Shown here in pieces: positions 1 through 9,453 of a stretch of 64,000 nucleotides of DNA. How positions within the stretch are numbered: position 1 is the first letter of the stretch; each line of letters opens with the position of its first letter. Position numbers and translations under genes: made by a program. The notes below the pieces were generated by a model. The model was not told the origin of the DNA, searched no databases, and saw nothing but the letters and a program-made list of their open reading frames with translations. Source of the stretch: Polaromonas sp. (GTDB taxonomy: Bacteria; Pseudomonadota; Gammaproteobacteria; Burkholderiales; Burkholderiaceae_C); contig JAURWY010000005.1 of assembly GCA_030654695.1 (NCBI GenBank), positions 1-64,000 on the forward strand, in the 5' to 3' direction.

Positions 1-1254
1 GGCCTGTTCGAGGCGCGCACCGCCATCCGCGTGGCGGGCTACGCGCTCGTCACCGAGGGCTACATGGACGTGGTGGCCCTGGCCCAGCTGGGTTTTGCCA
101 ACGCCGTCGCCACGCTGGGCACCGCCTGCACCGCTGACCACATTCAAAAGTTATTTCGCTTCACCGACGCCGTCGTCTTCAGCTTTGACGGCGACAGCGC
201 CGGACGGCGCGCCGCCCACAAAGCGTTGGAGGCCGCCCTGCCGTTTGCCAGCGATGTGCGCAGCGTGAAGTTCCTGTTTTTGCCAGCCGAACACGACCCC
301 GACAGCTACATTCGTGCGCACGGCCAAGAAGGCTTTGCCAGCATGGTCAAGCAAGCCGTGCCGCTCAGCCGTTTCATGATCGAAGCCGCCAGCGAAGCCT
401 GCGACATGAGCACCGCCGAAGGGCGCGCCCACATGGCCAGCAATGCCCGCTTGCTGTGGAGCCTGCTACCGGACGGTACGCTGAAGCGCCAGTTGCTGGC
501 CGAGATCGCCGACCAGGTGCAAATCGACAGCCGTGAATTGCTGCAACTCTGGCAACCTGCAGCCCCGTATAAAAGCGGCAAGAGCTTTAAAGCCGGCGCT
601 AAAAACGCAGCCTCAGCCTCACGCACACCGCAACCTGAAACGCCGGACTACAGCTATGCCTATGGCCCGGCTGGCGATGACGCTGACGACAACAATTCCG
701 AGCCCGACTCGTATAACGGTTCGGGCAGTTCAACATTCAAGCAGTCTGGCAGTTCCTTTTCTGGCAAAAAAGGCAGCTCATCGGGGGCCTACACCAGCTA
801 CGGCGACCGGACTTCAGCAGCGCGTCCACGCAGGCTCGCCGGCCGCATCTTGCCGGCCAGCCGCGAAGACCGCGTACTGCGCGCCTTGCTGACCGAATCC
901 CAAGCTTGGGACAAACTCAGCCACGACGAACATGCTTTGCTTTCCGGCTTGCCAGCGCCACACGGCCCACTCTTCGTCTGGCTTGAAAGCCAGCTGCACG
1001 AGCACGGCCCCCAACCTTGGGCGGCCTTGCGTGAAGGTCTGCGCGAGCATGCGCATGAGAATTACGCGCTCAACCAACTGGCGCAAATTCCGGAAGGGAT
1101 TGAGTCAGACTGGAGCGAGGTGCGCAGCATTCTGGACCAGTTGAGTCGGCTGGCACGGCAAGTTGAAATGCAAGACTTGGCCCTGCGCGCCAACACAGAC
1201 CCGACGGCCTTGGCGCGTTACCGGGAACTGGCAGCCTTACAAAAACCCGGTTGA
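1..1254 (+). CDS. dnaG: DNA primase DnaG, C-terminal part (5' truncated by window)
   Basis: Primase makes RNA primers for replication and docks on the DnaB helicase. The reading frame is open from base 1, so the gene starts upstream of the window. The visible part begins inside the TOPRIM fold: the metal-binding signatures EGYMDV (near base 58) and FSFDGDSAGRRAA (near base 178) are present. A low-complexity Ser/Gly/Asp-rich linker follows (about bases 600-830), then an alpha-helical C-terminal domain of the DnaB-binding type. It lies directly upstream of rpoD, the classic dnaG-rpoD order. The zinc-binding N-terminus is outside the window. Identification is firm. Confidence 0.97.
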   Translation, partial: GLFEARTAIRVAGYALVTEGYMDVVALAQLGFANAVATLGTACTADHIQKLFRFTDAVVFSFDGDSAGRRAAHKALEAALPFASDVRSVKFLFLPAEHDPDSYIRAHGQEGFASMVKQAVPLSRFMIEAASEACDMSTAEGRAHMASNARLLWSLLPDGTLKRQLLAEIADQVQIDSRELLQLWQPAAPYKSGKSFKAGAKNAASASRTPQPETPDYSYAYGPAGDDADDNNSEPDSYNGSGSSTFKQSGSSFSGKKGSSSGAYTSYGDRTSAARPRRLAGRILPASREDRVLRALLTESQAWDKLSHDEHALLSGLPAPHGPLFVWLESQLHEHGPQPWAALREGLREHAHENYALNQLAQIPEGIESDWSEVRSILDQLSRLARQVEMQDLALRANTDPTALARYRELAALQKPG

Positions 1255-1279
1255 AATCGTGGTTTGGCAGGTCTTGAAA

Positions 1280-1309
1280 TTGCCTCAAAAATAAGCATCT
1301 GGGTATAAT
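1280..1309 (+). promoter_or_regulatory. Probable sigma-70 promoter of the rpoD leader
   Basis: A TTGCCT -35 element (1280-1285) is followed by an 18-nt spacer and a perfect TATAAT -10 element (1304-1309). It lies just after the dnaG stop and about 290 nt upstream of rpoD, so rpoD can be transcribed apart from dnaG with a long 5' leader of roughly 280 nt. The -10 match is perfect; the transcription start is inferred. Confidence 0.75.
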
Positions 1310-1425
1310 CCAAACTTAACGCTACGGCAAGCGCGACAGCAGCACCTCCGGCACCGGCTCCCCGCACAACGGGACCTCTTTGGTACAGAGCCATTTTTCC
1401 CGCAAGGACTGCACCCCAAATGTTC

Positions 1426-1474
1426 GCCCAAACACCTTGCCATCATGCCCAGCCATCCGGTTTGGGCATTTTTT
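1426..1474 (+). terminator. Terminator-like hairpin inside the rpoD leader
   Basis: ATGCCCA (1445-1451) pairs with TGGGCAT (1463-1469), followed by a T-run (1469-1474), which is the form of an intrinsic terminator. An alternative 5' arm, GCCCAAAC (1426-1433), can pair with GTTTGGGC (1460-1467) and competes for the same 3' strand. Both lie downstream of the leader promoter and upstream of rpoD, so the element could release a leader RNA of about 160 nt, attenuate rpoD, or simply end dnaG transcription. The 1255-1596 stretch holds no convincing protein gene; bases 1316-1425 contain further short self-complementary segments. Confidence 0.6.
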
Positions 1475-1596
1475 GCGCCCGTATGGATTCCTGCACAGTT
1501 TCAACACATCGTTAAACGGTGCGGCGGAACTATTTGCGGAGTCTGTCGTCAGGCGCTTTGTTGTGAAGAAGTTTTTTAAGACACCTGGAGCTCGCC

Positions 1597-4071
1597 ATGC
1601 CTGTTCAAAAGTCCAAGAAGCCCGTCAAACCTGTCGCTAAAACGACTGCTAAAAAACCTGCGGCCAAGCCAGCAGCTAAAACAGCAGCCACAAAAGCAAC
1701 AGCTAAGCCTGCAAGCCAAAGCAAGCCCACTGTGAGTTCGGCCAAACCGGGTGCGACGCGCAGCGCAAAGGTTGAAATTTCTAAAAAGACCGTCATATCC
1801 AACAAAGCGACTGACCGAGCTGCCCCAACGGGCAAAGCGCCCGTCAAATCCGCAAAGATCCCGAAGAAAGAACCGTCCGTGCCCTCTAAGACCAGTCCTA
1901 CTGCTAAACCTGTTGCCAAAAAAGAAGCCGCATTGAAGGCCGCGCCTGCTGCAGCCGTTGCAGAAGCACCGGCCAAGAAAAAACCAGGCCGCCCGCCGAA
2001 GAATCCTGCCGCTGAAAGCGACTCGCCAGCCGCTGGCGCCAAGCGCGGTCGCAAGCCAAAAGCGTCACTCAAGGGTGACGGCGACGAAGACATGTCGGAC
2101 ATCGAAGACGACTTGGTCGGTGAGCCGGTGGCAGAGACGACCGAGAAGGTCAAGCCGCTGCGGATGAAAATCAGCAAGTCCAAAGAACGCGCTCTGATGA
2201 AAGAGTTCGGACTCGACGAAGCCGTGCTGTCTGAAGAAGACATGCTCAAACGCCGCCAGCGTCTGAAAATCCTGATCAAACTCGGCAAGACACGCGGTTA
2301 CTTGACGCATGGCGAGATTTCCGATCACCTGCCCGACAAGCTGGTCGACGCCGAGACGCTTGAAGTGGTTGTCAACATGCTCAGCGACATGGACGTTGCC
2401 GTGTTCGAGCAAGCGCCTGACGCTGAAACCCTGCTGTTGAACAACACCGGTTCAACCGTCGCCACCGAAGAAGAAGCTGAAGAGCAAGCCGAAGCAGCGC
2501 TCTCCACCGTCGACAGCGAGTTTGGCCGCACCACCGACCCAGTCCGCATGTACATGCGCGAAATGGGCACGGTCGAATTGCTGACCCGCGAAGGCGAGAT
2601 CGAGATTGCCAAGCGCATCGAGGGCGGCCTCATGCGCATGATGGAAGCCATCTCCGAAAGCCCTGCCACGATTGCAGAAATCTTGCGTCTGGCCGAAGAA
2701 ATTCGCGAAGGCAAGATCGTTATCTCCACTGTGGTCGACGGTTTTTCGAACCCCAACGAAGCCGACGATTACGTGGCCGAGGAAGACTTCGACGAATTCG
2801 ACGAAGAAGACGACGACGACGGCAAGGGCGGCTCCAAAGCGCTGACCAAAAAACTTGAAGAGCTGAAGAAAGAAGCCCTGAGTCGCTTCGACAAAATTGC
2901 CCAGCACTTTGAAAAAGTCCACAAGACCTATGACAAAGAAGGCTACGGTACGCCGACCTACTTGAAGTCGCAAAAAGCCCTCAGCGATGAGCTGATGACG
3001 GTTCGTTTCACAGCCAAGTCGATTGAAAAATTGTGCGATCTGCTGCGCGGCCAAGTGCTCGACGTTCGCAAAAAAGAGCGTGAACTGCGCCGCATCATTG
3101 TCGACAAGTGCGGCATGCCGCAAGAAACCTTCGTCAAAGATTTCCCCCCTAATTTGCTCAACCTGAAATGGGTTGAAAAGCAAGTCGCGTCGAACAAACC
3201 TTGGTCGGTCGTGATGGCTCGGAACATCCCACCCATCCAAGAACTGCAAACCAACCTCGCCGAACTGCAGTCGCGCGTGGTCGTGCCTTTGACGCACCTC
3301 AAAGACATCAACAAGCGCATGAACGAAGGCGAGACCAACTCGCGTGACGCCAAGAAAGAAATGATCGAGGCCAACTTGCGCCTGGTCATCTCGATCGCCA
3401 AAAAATACACCAACCGGGGTCTGCAGTTCTTGGACTTGATCCAGGAAGGCAACATCGGCCTGATGAAAGCGGTCGACAAGTTCGAATACCGTCGCGGCTA
3501 CAAATTCTCGACCTACGCCACTTGGTGGATTCGCCAAGCCATCACACGTTCGATCGCCGATCAGGCACGCACCATCCGTATTCCGGTGCACATGATCGAG
3601 ACCATCAACAAGATGAACCGTCTGTCACGCCAGCACTTGCAAGAGTTCGGCTTTGAGCCAGACGCCAGCGTGCTGGCCGAGAAGATGGAAATTCCTGAAG
3701 AGAAAATCCGCAAGATCATGAAGATCGCCAAAGAGCCGATCTCGATGGAAACACCGATCGGTGACGACGACGATTCTCATCTGGGTGACTTCATCGAAGA
3801 CAGCGCCAACACCGCACCGCTCGAAGCGGCGATGCAAGCGGGCCTGCGTGATGTCGTTAAGGACATTCTCGACAGCCTGACGCCACGCGAAGCCAAAGTG
3901 CTGCGCATGCGCTTCGGGATCGAAATGTCGACCGACCACACGCTGGAAGAAGTCGGCAAGCAGTTCGACGTCACCCGTGAACGGATTCGCCAGATCGAAG
4001 CCAAGGCTTTGCGCAAGCTCAAGCACCCGAGCCGCAGCGACAAACTGCGCAGCTTTATCGACATGCAATAA
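1597..4071 (+). CDS. rpoD: RNA polymerase primary sigma factor RpoD (sigma-70)
   Basis: This is the housekeeping sigma factor that directs RNA polymerase to -10/-35 promoters. The 824 residues are long for the family because the first ~160 are a Lys/Ala/Pro-rich repetitive extension, as seen in other Burkholderiales. Region 1.1 is around residues 190-275, region 1.2 ([13 protein letters not shown]) near 315, then an acidic non-conserved insert near 390-415. Region 2 spans about 590-655 ([12 protein letters not shown] through [13 protein letters not shown]), and the region 4 helix-turn-helix is near 780-810 ([18 protein letters not shown]). GGAG at 1587-1590, 6 nt before ATG, supports the start. 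Confidence 0.98.
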   Translation: MPVQKSKKPVKPVAKTTAKKPAAKPAAKTAATKATAKPASQSKPTVSSAKPGATRSAKVEISKKTVISNKATDRAAPTGKAPVKSAKIPKKEPSVPSKTSPTAKPVAKKEAALKAAPAAAVAEAPAKKKPGRPPKNPAAESDSPAAGAKRGRKPKASLKGDGDEDMSDIEDDLVGEPVAETTEKVKPLRMKISKSKERALMKEFGLDEAVLSEEDMLKRRQRLKILIKLGKTRGYLTHGEISDHLPDKLVDAETLEVVVNMLSDMDVAVFEQAPDAETLLLNNTGSTVATEEEAEEQAEAALSTVDSEFGRTTDPVRMYMREMGTVELLTREGEIEIAKRIEGGLMRMMEAISESPATIAEILRLAEEIREGKIVISTVVDGFSNPNEADDYVAEEDFDEFDEEDDDDGKGGSKALTKKLEELKKEALSRFDKIAQHFEKVHKTYDKEGYGTPTYLKSQKALSDELMTVRFTAKSIEKLCDLLRGQVLDVRKKERELRRIIVDKCGMPQETFVKDFPPNLLNLKWVEKQVASNKPWSVVMARNIPPIQELQTNLAELQSRVVVPLTHLKDINKRMNEGETNSRDAKKEMIEANLRLVISIAKKYTNRGLQFLDLIQEGNIGLMKAVDKFEYRRGYKFSTYATWWIRQAITRSIADQARTIRIPVHMIETINKMNRLSRQHLQEFGFEPDASVLAEKMEIPEEKIRKIMKIAKEPISMETPIGDDDDSHLGDFIEDSANTAPLEAAMQAGLRDVVKDILDSLTPREAKVLRMRFGIEMSTDHTLEEVGKQFDVTRERIRQIEAKALRKLKHPSRSDKLRSFIDMQ

Positions 4072-4109
4072 CGCCACGCTGGATCGCAAGTCCGCGAGCT
4101 CTCAGCTCC

Positions 4110-4148
4110 AAAGCGCCTGCTGCCTTCACGGTTGCAGGCGCTTTTTTT
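4110..4148 (+). terminator. Intrinsic terminator of rpoD
   Basis: A perfect 11-bp stem, AAAGCGCCTGC (4110-4120) with GCAGGCGCTTT (4134-4144), carries a 13-nt loop and runs into seven T residues (4142-4148). It lies about 40 nt after the rpoD stop. Bases 4149-4346, between it and the convergent VanZ-like gene, show no further gene. Confidence 0.93.
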
Positions 4149-4346
4149 CGTTTGGACCTGACACCAACGTACAACCCAAAGGCACCGCTGAGTGCCGTCA
4201 GAGCTGACTGTCGCTTGAAACGCTTCGAAATCCTGCTAGCGACATTCACGGTCATGGGTGCGATTGCGGCGCGGCGAGCCCGCCCGCTCGCAAAGGCCTT
4301 GAGCATGAGCAGATTGAGTCGGATGGGGTCGGCTTGGGTGCTGGCA

Positions 4347-4808
4347 TCACCGCGCTGGACGCCAACGATCAGCCCATGGCTTACCGTCCACCCATCGGTA
4401 GGCACTGCCCAGCAGAAAAGATCCGAGCAAGCCGCCGACCGCATCAGCGGCTAAGTCGTTCAAGTCAGCGCTTCGACCCGGCAAGCGCAGCTGGTGCAAC
4501 TCGTCCATCGCACCAACAGCCACAGCGCCCACTAGGCAAAACATCAGTAAATGCCATCCGCGCGCACCCGACGCCACACCAGACGTCACGCCAATCACAG
4601 TGAACACACTGGCATGCGCCAACAAATCCCAAGGCGGCGTGAACAAGCCAACGGCTACAGGCAAGGCGCCTCCCACAAACAAACCTGCAGAGACCGCCAG
4701 CACCGTCGCAGCCGCCAACCACCGCAGACAGGCACGCGGGTGAAAAACCGCGCTTGTATGGATGCAATGACACTGCCGACGGTTTCTAGAAAATGCTTTC
4801 ACGCACAT
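4347..4808 (-). CDS. VanZ-like membrane protein
   Basis: A small protein of 153 residues with three or four hydrophobic segments and the VanZ-family signature: DELHQ, then PGRSADLNDLAADAVGGLLG near the C-terminus. VanZ-like proteins are often found in exopolysaccharide and PEP-CTERM loci; their biochemical role is poorly defined. The chosen ATG (4806-4808) overlaps the end of the upstream export gene by 23 bp, which fits translational coupling. A GTG two codons later and a more upstream ATG at 4859 are alternatives. It is the last gene of the minus-strand exopolysaccharide remnant and converges on rpoD. Confidence 0.72.
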   Translation of the reverse strand: MCVKAFSRNRRQCHCIHTSAVFHPRACLRWLAAATVLAVSAGLFVGGALPVAVGLFTPPWDLLAHASVFTVIGVTSGVASGARGWHLLMFCLVGAVAVGAMDELHQLRLPGRSADLNDLAADAVGGLLGSFLLGSAYRWVDGKPWADRWRPAR

Positions 4809-5628
4809 AAATGACGTCTTCAGAACGCACCACGTCGGTGAGTTGTGGAACGGTTTCAATCACCTTGCCGGCGCTGTCGCGGCGGTGCAGTTTGAGGCGA
4901 TTCTGGCTGCCACGCGCCGTTGGCCCACCCCCTTGGGCCAAGGCCTGCATCACCGTCATGTCGCGTTCAACTCGATACGGTCCAGGGCGTTGCGCTTCGC
5001 CATAGATGTAGAACATTGGTGCCTTGTTGACGTACAGGGTGTCACCGCCCACGACCACAACATCGTCTTCTGGCTTCTGATTCAGAAACAACCCAGGAAT
5101 GTCAATCACGCGCCGAAACGCTTGGCCCTGCCGCTGACCCGTGAGAATTAATACATCATCACCAGTGGCCGTCACGCCGCCTGCCGTGGCCAGCATGTCA
5201 CTGACGCGGGTGTTGACAGTGTCCAGCGGAAAACGTCCCGGTCTGTTCACTTGGCCGAGTACCGCCACTTGATTGCCGCGCACTTGCTTCAACGTGATGT
5301 TGACTTGCGGTGCACGCACAAAGCCACCTCTGCGCAAGGCATCGGCGATTGTTTTTTCAGCCTCCGCCAAACTCAAGCCACCCAACTGCACATTGCCAAT
5401 CAAGGGATAACTGATGGTCCCGCTCTCAGAGACGCGCGACTCCAGCGACAAATCCGGGCTTTGGTAAACCTGCACGCCGATCGAGTCACCGGCACCGAGC
5501 CGGTAGTCTTGGCCAGTGACCCTTACGCTGACTGGTATCTCCGCCTGTGGTGGGTATGTCTGAGCGCTGGGGGCAATGCCAAAGCTCAACAAGCAAGTTA
5601 TCAATAAAGACTTTAGCCATAAATTCAT
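4786..5628 (-). CDS. epsE: Polysaccharide export protein, Wza/EpsE type
   Basis: Outer-membrane/periplasmic export component for exopolysaccharide. The 280-residue product begins with a signal peptide (MNLWLKSLLITCLLSFGIA, cleavage likely after SAQ). Next come a Poly_export domain (DYRLGAGDSIGVQVYQSPDL near residue 40) and SLBB-type segments: QVAVLGQVNRPGRFPL and IYGEAQRPGPYRVERDMTV. A GAGGT Shine-Dalgarno just before ATG 5626-5628 decides the start; the longer frame to 5736 has no such signal. There is no acylation Cys at the cleavage site, unlike lipoprotein Wza. The epsE symbol is by analogy with Methylobacillus-type clusters. Confidence 0.82.
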   Translation of the reverse strand: MNLWLKSLLITCLLSFGIAPSAQTYPPQAEIPVSVRVTGQDYRLGAGDSIGVQVYQSPDLSLESRVSESGTISYPLIGNVQLGGLSLAEAEKTIADALRRGGFVRAPQVNITLKQVRGNQVAVLGQVNRPGRFPLDTVNTRVSDMLATAGGVTATGDDVLILTGQRQGQAFRRVIDIPGLFLNQKPEDDVVVVGGDTLYVNKAPMFYIYGEAQRPGPYRVERDMTVMQALAQGGGPTARGSQNRLKLHRRDSAGKVIETVPQLTDVVRSEDVIYVRESIF

Positions 5629-5677
5629 CGTGCCACCTCTTGAAATAACAGTTAACAACGGTTGTTTAAAAACAGGC

Positions 5678-6982
5678 TCAAAAACTGAACAATGCAGAGA
5701 CGCCAAGCACATTCGCCTTGTAGTCAAGACCGGCAAAATTAGAACTTCTCTTGTCTCGCGCCAGTGACGCGATGAGCTTCACAAAGCGCTGAGGCTCCCA
5801 CTCCGCGCTCACACCAGCCTGACCTAATTCGTCACGTCGGCCCTCATAGCCAACCACCCCTTTGTAGTGCCGCACGCCTTGGTCCAGCCGCAAGCGAATG
5901 GCTGTTTTTTCAGTGGGCTTCCACACCGGACTGATGTAGAGGCGTTCGCCGTCGTAGTAGCTCAAGGTATCGGACTCGTAGCTGGCCAACTCGCGTATCA
6001 CGCCGACGTCGATGCGCGTCTTGCCGGTGATGATCCAGCTCAGGTTGACCCGGCCGACGACACCGGAAAACTCATTGGCCGACGTATCATCTCGATTGCG
6101 TGCCAGGTGCGAAACCCGTCCCTGCACGCTGGTGCTACTCGCCGGCAACCATTCAAAACTCAGCTCATGTTCTTTGTCGGTGAAGTTGCGAGGCGTCAGT
6201 GCGCTGACCGGCAGACCGTTGTACTCACCGTTGCCTTGCCTGTAGCGATAAGCCACAAAATCTCCGCTGCGAAAGACATACTTTGCGCCCGCCTCTGCGC
6301 CAGTCGCCTTGGTGTCCGACCCTTGTATCAAAGGGGCGCTGTTTTTGATCGTGCGATCAAACACACCCCCCAACAAGCGCCAAGCAGCGCCAACCTCATA
6401 CTCGGCATCGATGCGATTAGCGTCATCGGTGCGGCGATTGACCAAGCCGGTGCTTTGCACCAAGGTTGTGTTGTCAAGGTACTCACGCCGATCTGCCATC
6501 ACGTTGCCGGTCAACTTGGGCGTCAGGTTCCAGCGCCAAGCTGCGGCGTAATTCAACGCCGTGAAGTCAAGCGCCGTGTTGTGCTGGTAGCGGTAGTCCT
6601 GCGCGTACACGTCCAGCTCGATGCGCTGCAGACTGTAGCGTTTGTCGAACTTCATGCCCAGCGTCGTCACGCCATACGTGTCCGCCTGTCGACAGTCACG
6701 GTCTGCCAGTCTGAAAATATTACTGTCGTGCTCAACACTCTGCCCGACACGGAACCGCAGGGTGTCGGGCAACTGCAATTGAGTTCTCAGCGGCGGCAGA
6801 TCCGGCAGACGAGGCTGCTGCACCCAAGAAGGGTCGATAGGGCTCTCTTGGGCGAAGGATGTTCCGGCAAGACTCAGCAGCATCGATACCGTCAGCAGGC
6901 TGAGCGGGAATCGATGCAGCTCAGATTGACAGGCCTTGGCCTTGACCAAAGATGCAAGCGGTCGACTGGCGGTTGGTGTCAT
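5678..6982 (-). CDS. epsL: EpsL-like outer-membrane beta-barrel of an exopolysaccharide locus
   Basis: A protein of 434 residues. The N-terminus is basic followed by a hydrophobic stretch ending in SFAQ, a Sec signal peptide. The rest is rich in alternating aromatic/polar strands (RFRVGQSVEHDSNIFRL, YAQDYRYQHNTALDFTALNY) and ends in Phe (GVSALFSF), typical of beta-barrels inserted by BamA. The pattern matches the XrtB/PEP-CTERM-associated EpsL family, thought to be a secretion porin for the polysaccharide. It is first in the three-gene minus operon with epsE (50-nt gap) and the VanZ-like gene. Glycosyltransferases and exosortase are absent here. Confidence 0.75.
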   Translation of the reverse strand: MTPTASRPLASLVKAKACQSELHRFPLSLLTVSMLLSLAGTSFAQESPIDPSWVQQPRLPDLPPLRTQLQLPDTLRFRVGQSVEHDSNIFRLADRDCRQADTYGVTTLGMKFDKRYSLQRIELDVYAQDYRYQHNTALDFTALNYAAAWRWNLTPKLTGNVMADRREYLDNTTLVQSTGLVNRRTDDANRIDAEYEVGAAWRLLGGVFDRTIKNSAPLIQGSDTKATGAEAGAKYVFRSGDFVAYRYRQGNGEYNGLPVSALTPRNFTDKEHELSFEWLPASSTSVQGRVSHLARNRDDTSANEFSGVVGRVNLSWIITGKTRIDVGVIRELASYESDTLSYYDGERLYISPVWKPTEKTAIRLRLDQGVRHYKGVVGYEGRRDELGQAGVSAEWEPQRFVKLIASLARDKRSSNFAGLDYKANVLGVSALFSF

Positions 6983-7310
6983 GAAACGATCATTTAGATA
7001 AATGCTGATGGGTGGAACGGTCGTGCATCAGCTTGCGAAAGTATCTGCACGGTTGGCGCGTATGTCACAGAGGTGGAATCAATAACAGCGATTATTTCGA
7101 CACCAAAACTCAGCAGCTGTAGGACAAAAACGGCTGCTGCTGACAGGCCGAAACACACTTAACAGACTGCTTCATTTGCAAGTAAGCAAGCAGGTACATC
7201 AGACCCAGCATTGAATCTACGCACCCCTGAGCTGCGCAGCAGCTAGACTCACGAACCAACGCGCTTGACCGATGGGTCTGGCCGTGCCCCACCCGACCGA
7301 AGGACTTCTC
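6983..7310. other. Divergent intergenic region with inverted repeats
   Basis: These 328 nt separate the divergent epsL-like and denD-like genes and must hold both promoters; I could not single out a clear -35/-10 pair. Two inverted repeats are visible: TCAGCAGC (7110-7117) with GCTGCTGA (7136-7143), and AGCTGC-GCA-GCAGCT (7230-7244), about 65 nt before the denD start. Either could be an operator. No protein gene is supported. Confidence 0.4.
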
Positions 7311-8333
7311 ATGAACATCGTCATCACCGGCGGCGCCGGCTTTCTGGGTGTGCGCTTGGCGCGCACCTTGCTCAAACAAAACACCTTGGCCTTGGCTGGC
7401 CGTACGCCACTACCCATCCAAAAAATCACGTTGGTCGATCGCGTTGCACCGCCTACCGACCTGACGGATGACCACCGCGTGCGCGCTGTGATCGGCGACC
7501 TCAACGCCTTGTTGGCAGCGGACGCAGGCGGCCAAGTGGTGCAGGCGGATGATGCGCTGGTGTTTCATCTGGCCGCAGCCGTGAGCGGCGAATGCGAGGC
7601 TGATTTTGATTTGGGCGTCCGCAGCAACGTTGACGCCACGCGCAGCCTGCTCGAAGCCTGTAGAACGCTCAAGAGCGTGCCCATGTTGGTCTTCGCCTCG
7701 TCGCTGGCGGTGTTTGGAAATTCACCCGAGCAACCCCTGCCCGATGTGATCGATGACCGGACCTTGCCGACGCCGCAAAACAGTTACGGCATCCAGAAAT
7801 TCATTGGCGAGCAATGGGTCGCAGACTATGCGCGCAAGGGCTTTGTGCACGGTCGCAATGTGCGCTTGATGACGGTCAGCGTTCGTCCCGGAAAACCCAA
7901 TGGCGCGGCCTCAAGCTTTTTAAGTGGCATGATCCGCGAGCCGCTGGCGGGACTGCCTGCGGTCTGCCCTGTGCCGCCAGACACCGCTGTGGCCTTGTCG
8001 TCGCCGAGCCGCACGATCGCTGGCCTGATCCGGGCGGCCGAGGCCAACGATACCGACTGGGGCGCGCGCACCGCTGTCAATTTGCCCGCGCTCAAAACCA
8101 CTGCAGCAGACATGGCTCAAGCGCTAGAACGTGCCGCTGGCGCGCAGGCCTCACGGCTGATCAGCTGGACACCAGACCCCGCGGTAGCCAAGATCATCAC
8201 CAGCTGGCCGGCGCATATCCAAGCCGACCGAGCCGCCCGATTGGGCTTGCTACCAGACGCTGATTTCGACGCCATCATCGGCGAGTACCTAAGCGAAAAC
8301 CCCGAGCTCTGCAGCCTCAATAGGCCCGCATAA
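7311..8333 (+). CDS. denD: NAD-dependent epimerase/dehydratase, D-erythronate dehydrogenase (DenD)-like
   Basis: An extended short-chain dehydrogenase of 340 residues. The Rossmann motif GGAGFLG is at residues 7-13 and the catalytic Tyr-x3-Lys (NSYGIQK) near residue 158, with an upstream Ser (FASSLAVFG). Overall sequence resembles DenD, which oxidises D-erythronate at C2 in four-carbon acid-sugar catabolism. The start at ATG 7311 is favoured by an AAGGA ribosome site and the immediate MNIVITGGAGF start of the fold; the upstream ATG at 7272 lacks one. A TRAP transporter follows, as is common for denD. The partners otnK, otnC and otnI are absent here, so substrate assignment is moderate. Confidence 0.78.
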   Translation: MNIVITGGAGFLGVRLARTLLKQNTLALAGRTPLPIQKITLVDRVAPPTDLTDDHRVRAVIGDLNALLAADAGGQVVQADDALVFHLAAAVSGECEADFDLGVRSNVDATRSLLEACRTLKSVPMLVFASSLAVFGNSPEQPLPDVIDDRTLPTPQNSYGIQKFIGEQWVADYARKGFVHGRNVRLMTVSVRPGKPNGAASSFLSGMIREPLAGLPAVCPVPPDTAVALSSPSRTIAGLIRAAEANDTDWGARTAVNLPALKTTAADMAQALERAAGAQASRLISWTPDPAVAKIITSWPAHIQADRAARLGLLPDADFDAIIGEYLSENPELCSLNRPA

Positions 8334-8391
8334 TCCGACACTTATCCATTGATCACTTGTATCAGCCACCCTGACATCCCACGGAGACACC

Positions 8392-9363
8392 ATGAAATTC
8401 AACAAACTCATCATTGGCATGTCGCTGACCATGGGCCTGCTGGCCACCGCCACAGCCCAGACCACCATGAAAATCAGCATTTCAGTGGCGCAGAACTCAC
8501 ACCAAGGCATTGCCATCGACACCTTTGCCAAGGAAGTCGAGAAGCGCACAGCCGGCCGCTACAAAATTCAAGCCTTTTATAACGGCTCACTTGGCGGCGA
8601 GCGCGAGTCCATCGAATCGGTGCAGTTGGGCACGCAAGAGCTGGCCTTTTCGTCATCCGGACCCGTGCCCAACTTTGTGCCCGAAACCAAGATTCTCGAC
8701 GTCCCTTTCCTGTTCCGCGACAAGGCCCACGCCCGGGCGGTGCTAGATGGCCCGATCGGCCAAGACATGTTGGCGAAGTTTGAGCCCAAGGGTTTCAAGG
8801 CACTGGCCTGGGCTGAAAACGGTTTTCGCCACATGACCAACAGCAAGCGCGACGTCAACGCACCCGCTGACTTGAAAGGCCTGAAGATGCGCACGATGGA
8901 GAATCCGGTGCACATTGCAGCCTACAAAGGTCTTGGCATCATCACCACGCCCATGGCCTTCCCGGAAGTTTTCACAGCCTTGCAACAAGGAACTGTTGAT
9001 GGTCAGGAAAACCCGCTTTCAGTCATCATGTCGGCCAAGTTTGACCAAGTGCAAAAACACCTGAGCTTGACCGGCCACGTTTATTCGCCGTGCATTTTCG
9101 TCATGAACAAAGCTGCTTTTGACAAGCTCAGCGCCGCCGACAAGACCGCCTTCGTCGAAGCCGCCAAGGAAGGCGCGAAAGCCAACCGCGCGCGGGTTGA
9201 TCAAGACGATGCCAACGGCGTCAAAGAGTTGCGCGCTAAGGGCATGACGGTCATCGACAACGTCGACAAAGCCAAGTTCGTGGCGGCGTTGACGACCGTC
9301 AACGCAGGTTTTGAGAAAGATTTTGGCAAGGCCAATCTAGACCGTATTCGCAACGTCAAATAA
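8392..9363 (+). CDS. dctP: TRAP transporter substrate-binding protein DctP family
   Basis: Periplasmic solute receptor of 323 residues. A Sec signal peptide ends at ATATAQ. The family core is visible as GGERESIESVQLGTQELAF, the DLKGLKMRTMENPVH segment (its Arg normally salt-bridges a substrate carboxylate), and TALQQGTVDGQENPL. It delivers an organic acid to the DctQM permease encoded next. With denD upstream, a sugar acid such as erythronate is the likely ligand, by inference. GGAG lies a few bases before ATG. Confidence 0.9.
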   Translation: MKFNKLIIGMSLTMGLLATATAQTTMKISISVAQNSHQGIAIDTFAKEVEKRTAGRYKIQAFYNGSLGGERESIESVQLGTQELAFSSSGPVPNFVPETKILDVPFLFRDKAHARAVLDGPIGQDMLAKFEPKGFKALAWAENGFRHMTNSKRDVNAPADLKGLKMRTMENPVHIAAYKGLGIITTPMAFPEVFTALQQGTVDGQENPLSVIMSAKFDQVQKHLSLTGHVYSPCIFVMNKAAFDKLSAADKTAFVEAAKEGAKANRARVDQDDANGVKELRAKGMTVIDNVDKAKFVAALTTVNAGFEKDFGKANLDRIRNVK

Positions 9364-9386
9364 ACACCGCAGCGACAGACGTTCTA

Positions 9387-9419
9387 CCGCCCGTTGTCTT
9401 ACAGACTGCGGGCGGTTTT
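9387..9419 (+). terminator. Attenuating hairpin between dctP and dctQ
   Basis: CCGCCCG (9387-9393) pairs with CGGGCGG (9409-9415), followed by TTTT. It lies after the binding-protein gene and before the membrane genes. Such hairpins commonly stabilise the upstream mRNA and lower downstream expression, giving more receptor than permease; that role is inferred. Confidence 0.7.
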
Positions 9420-9453
9420 CAATTGATAAAACTAAAAATAAGCTCGGTTTCCG

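Noticed and set aside
1613-1800. Ala/Lys/Pro codon-rich stretch at the rpoD start as a DNA repeat element
   Set aside because: It is an imperfect coding low-complexity extension, known from other Burkholderiales sigma-70 proteins, not a DNA repeat array.
1605-3591. Long open frames on the minus strand opposite rpoD
   Set aside because: They are shadows of the Lys/Ala-rich and acidic codon pattern of rpoD; the plus frame has all sigma-70 regions and a Shine-Dalgarno.
7010-7036. Possible sigma-54 promoter (TGGAAC...TGCATC) upstream of the epsL/denD pair
   Set aside because: The GG to GC distance is one base short of the required 10 nt and the hexamers match poorly.
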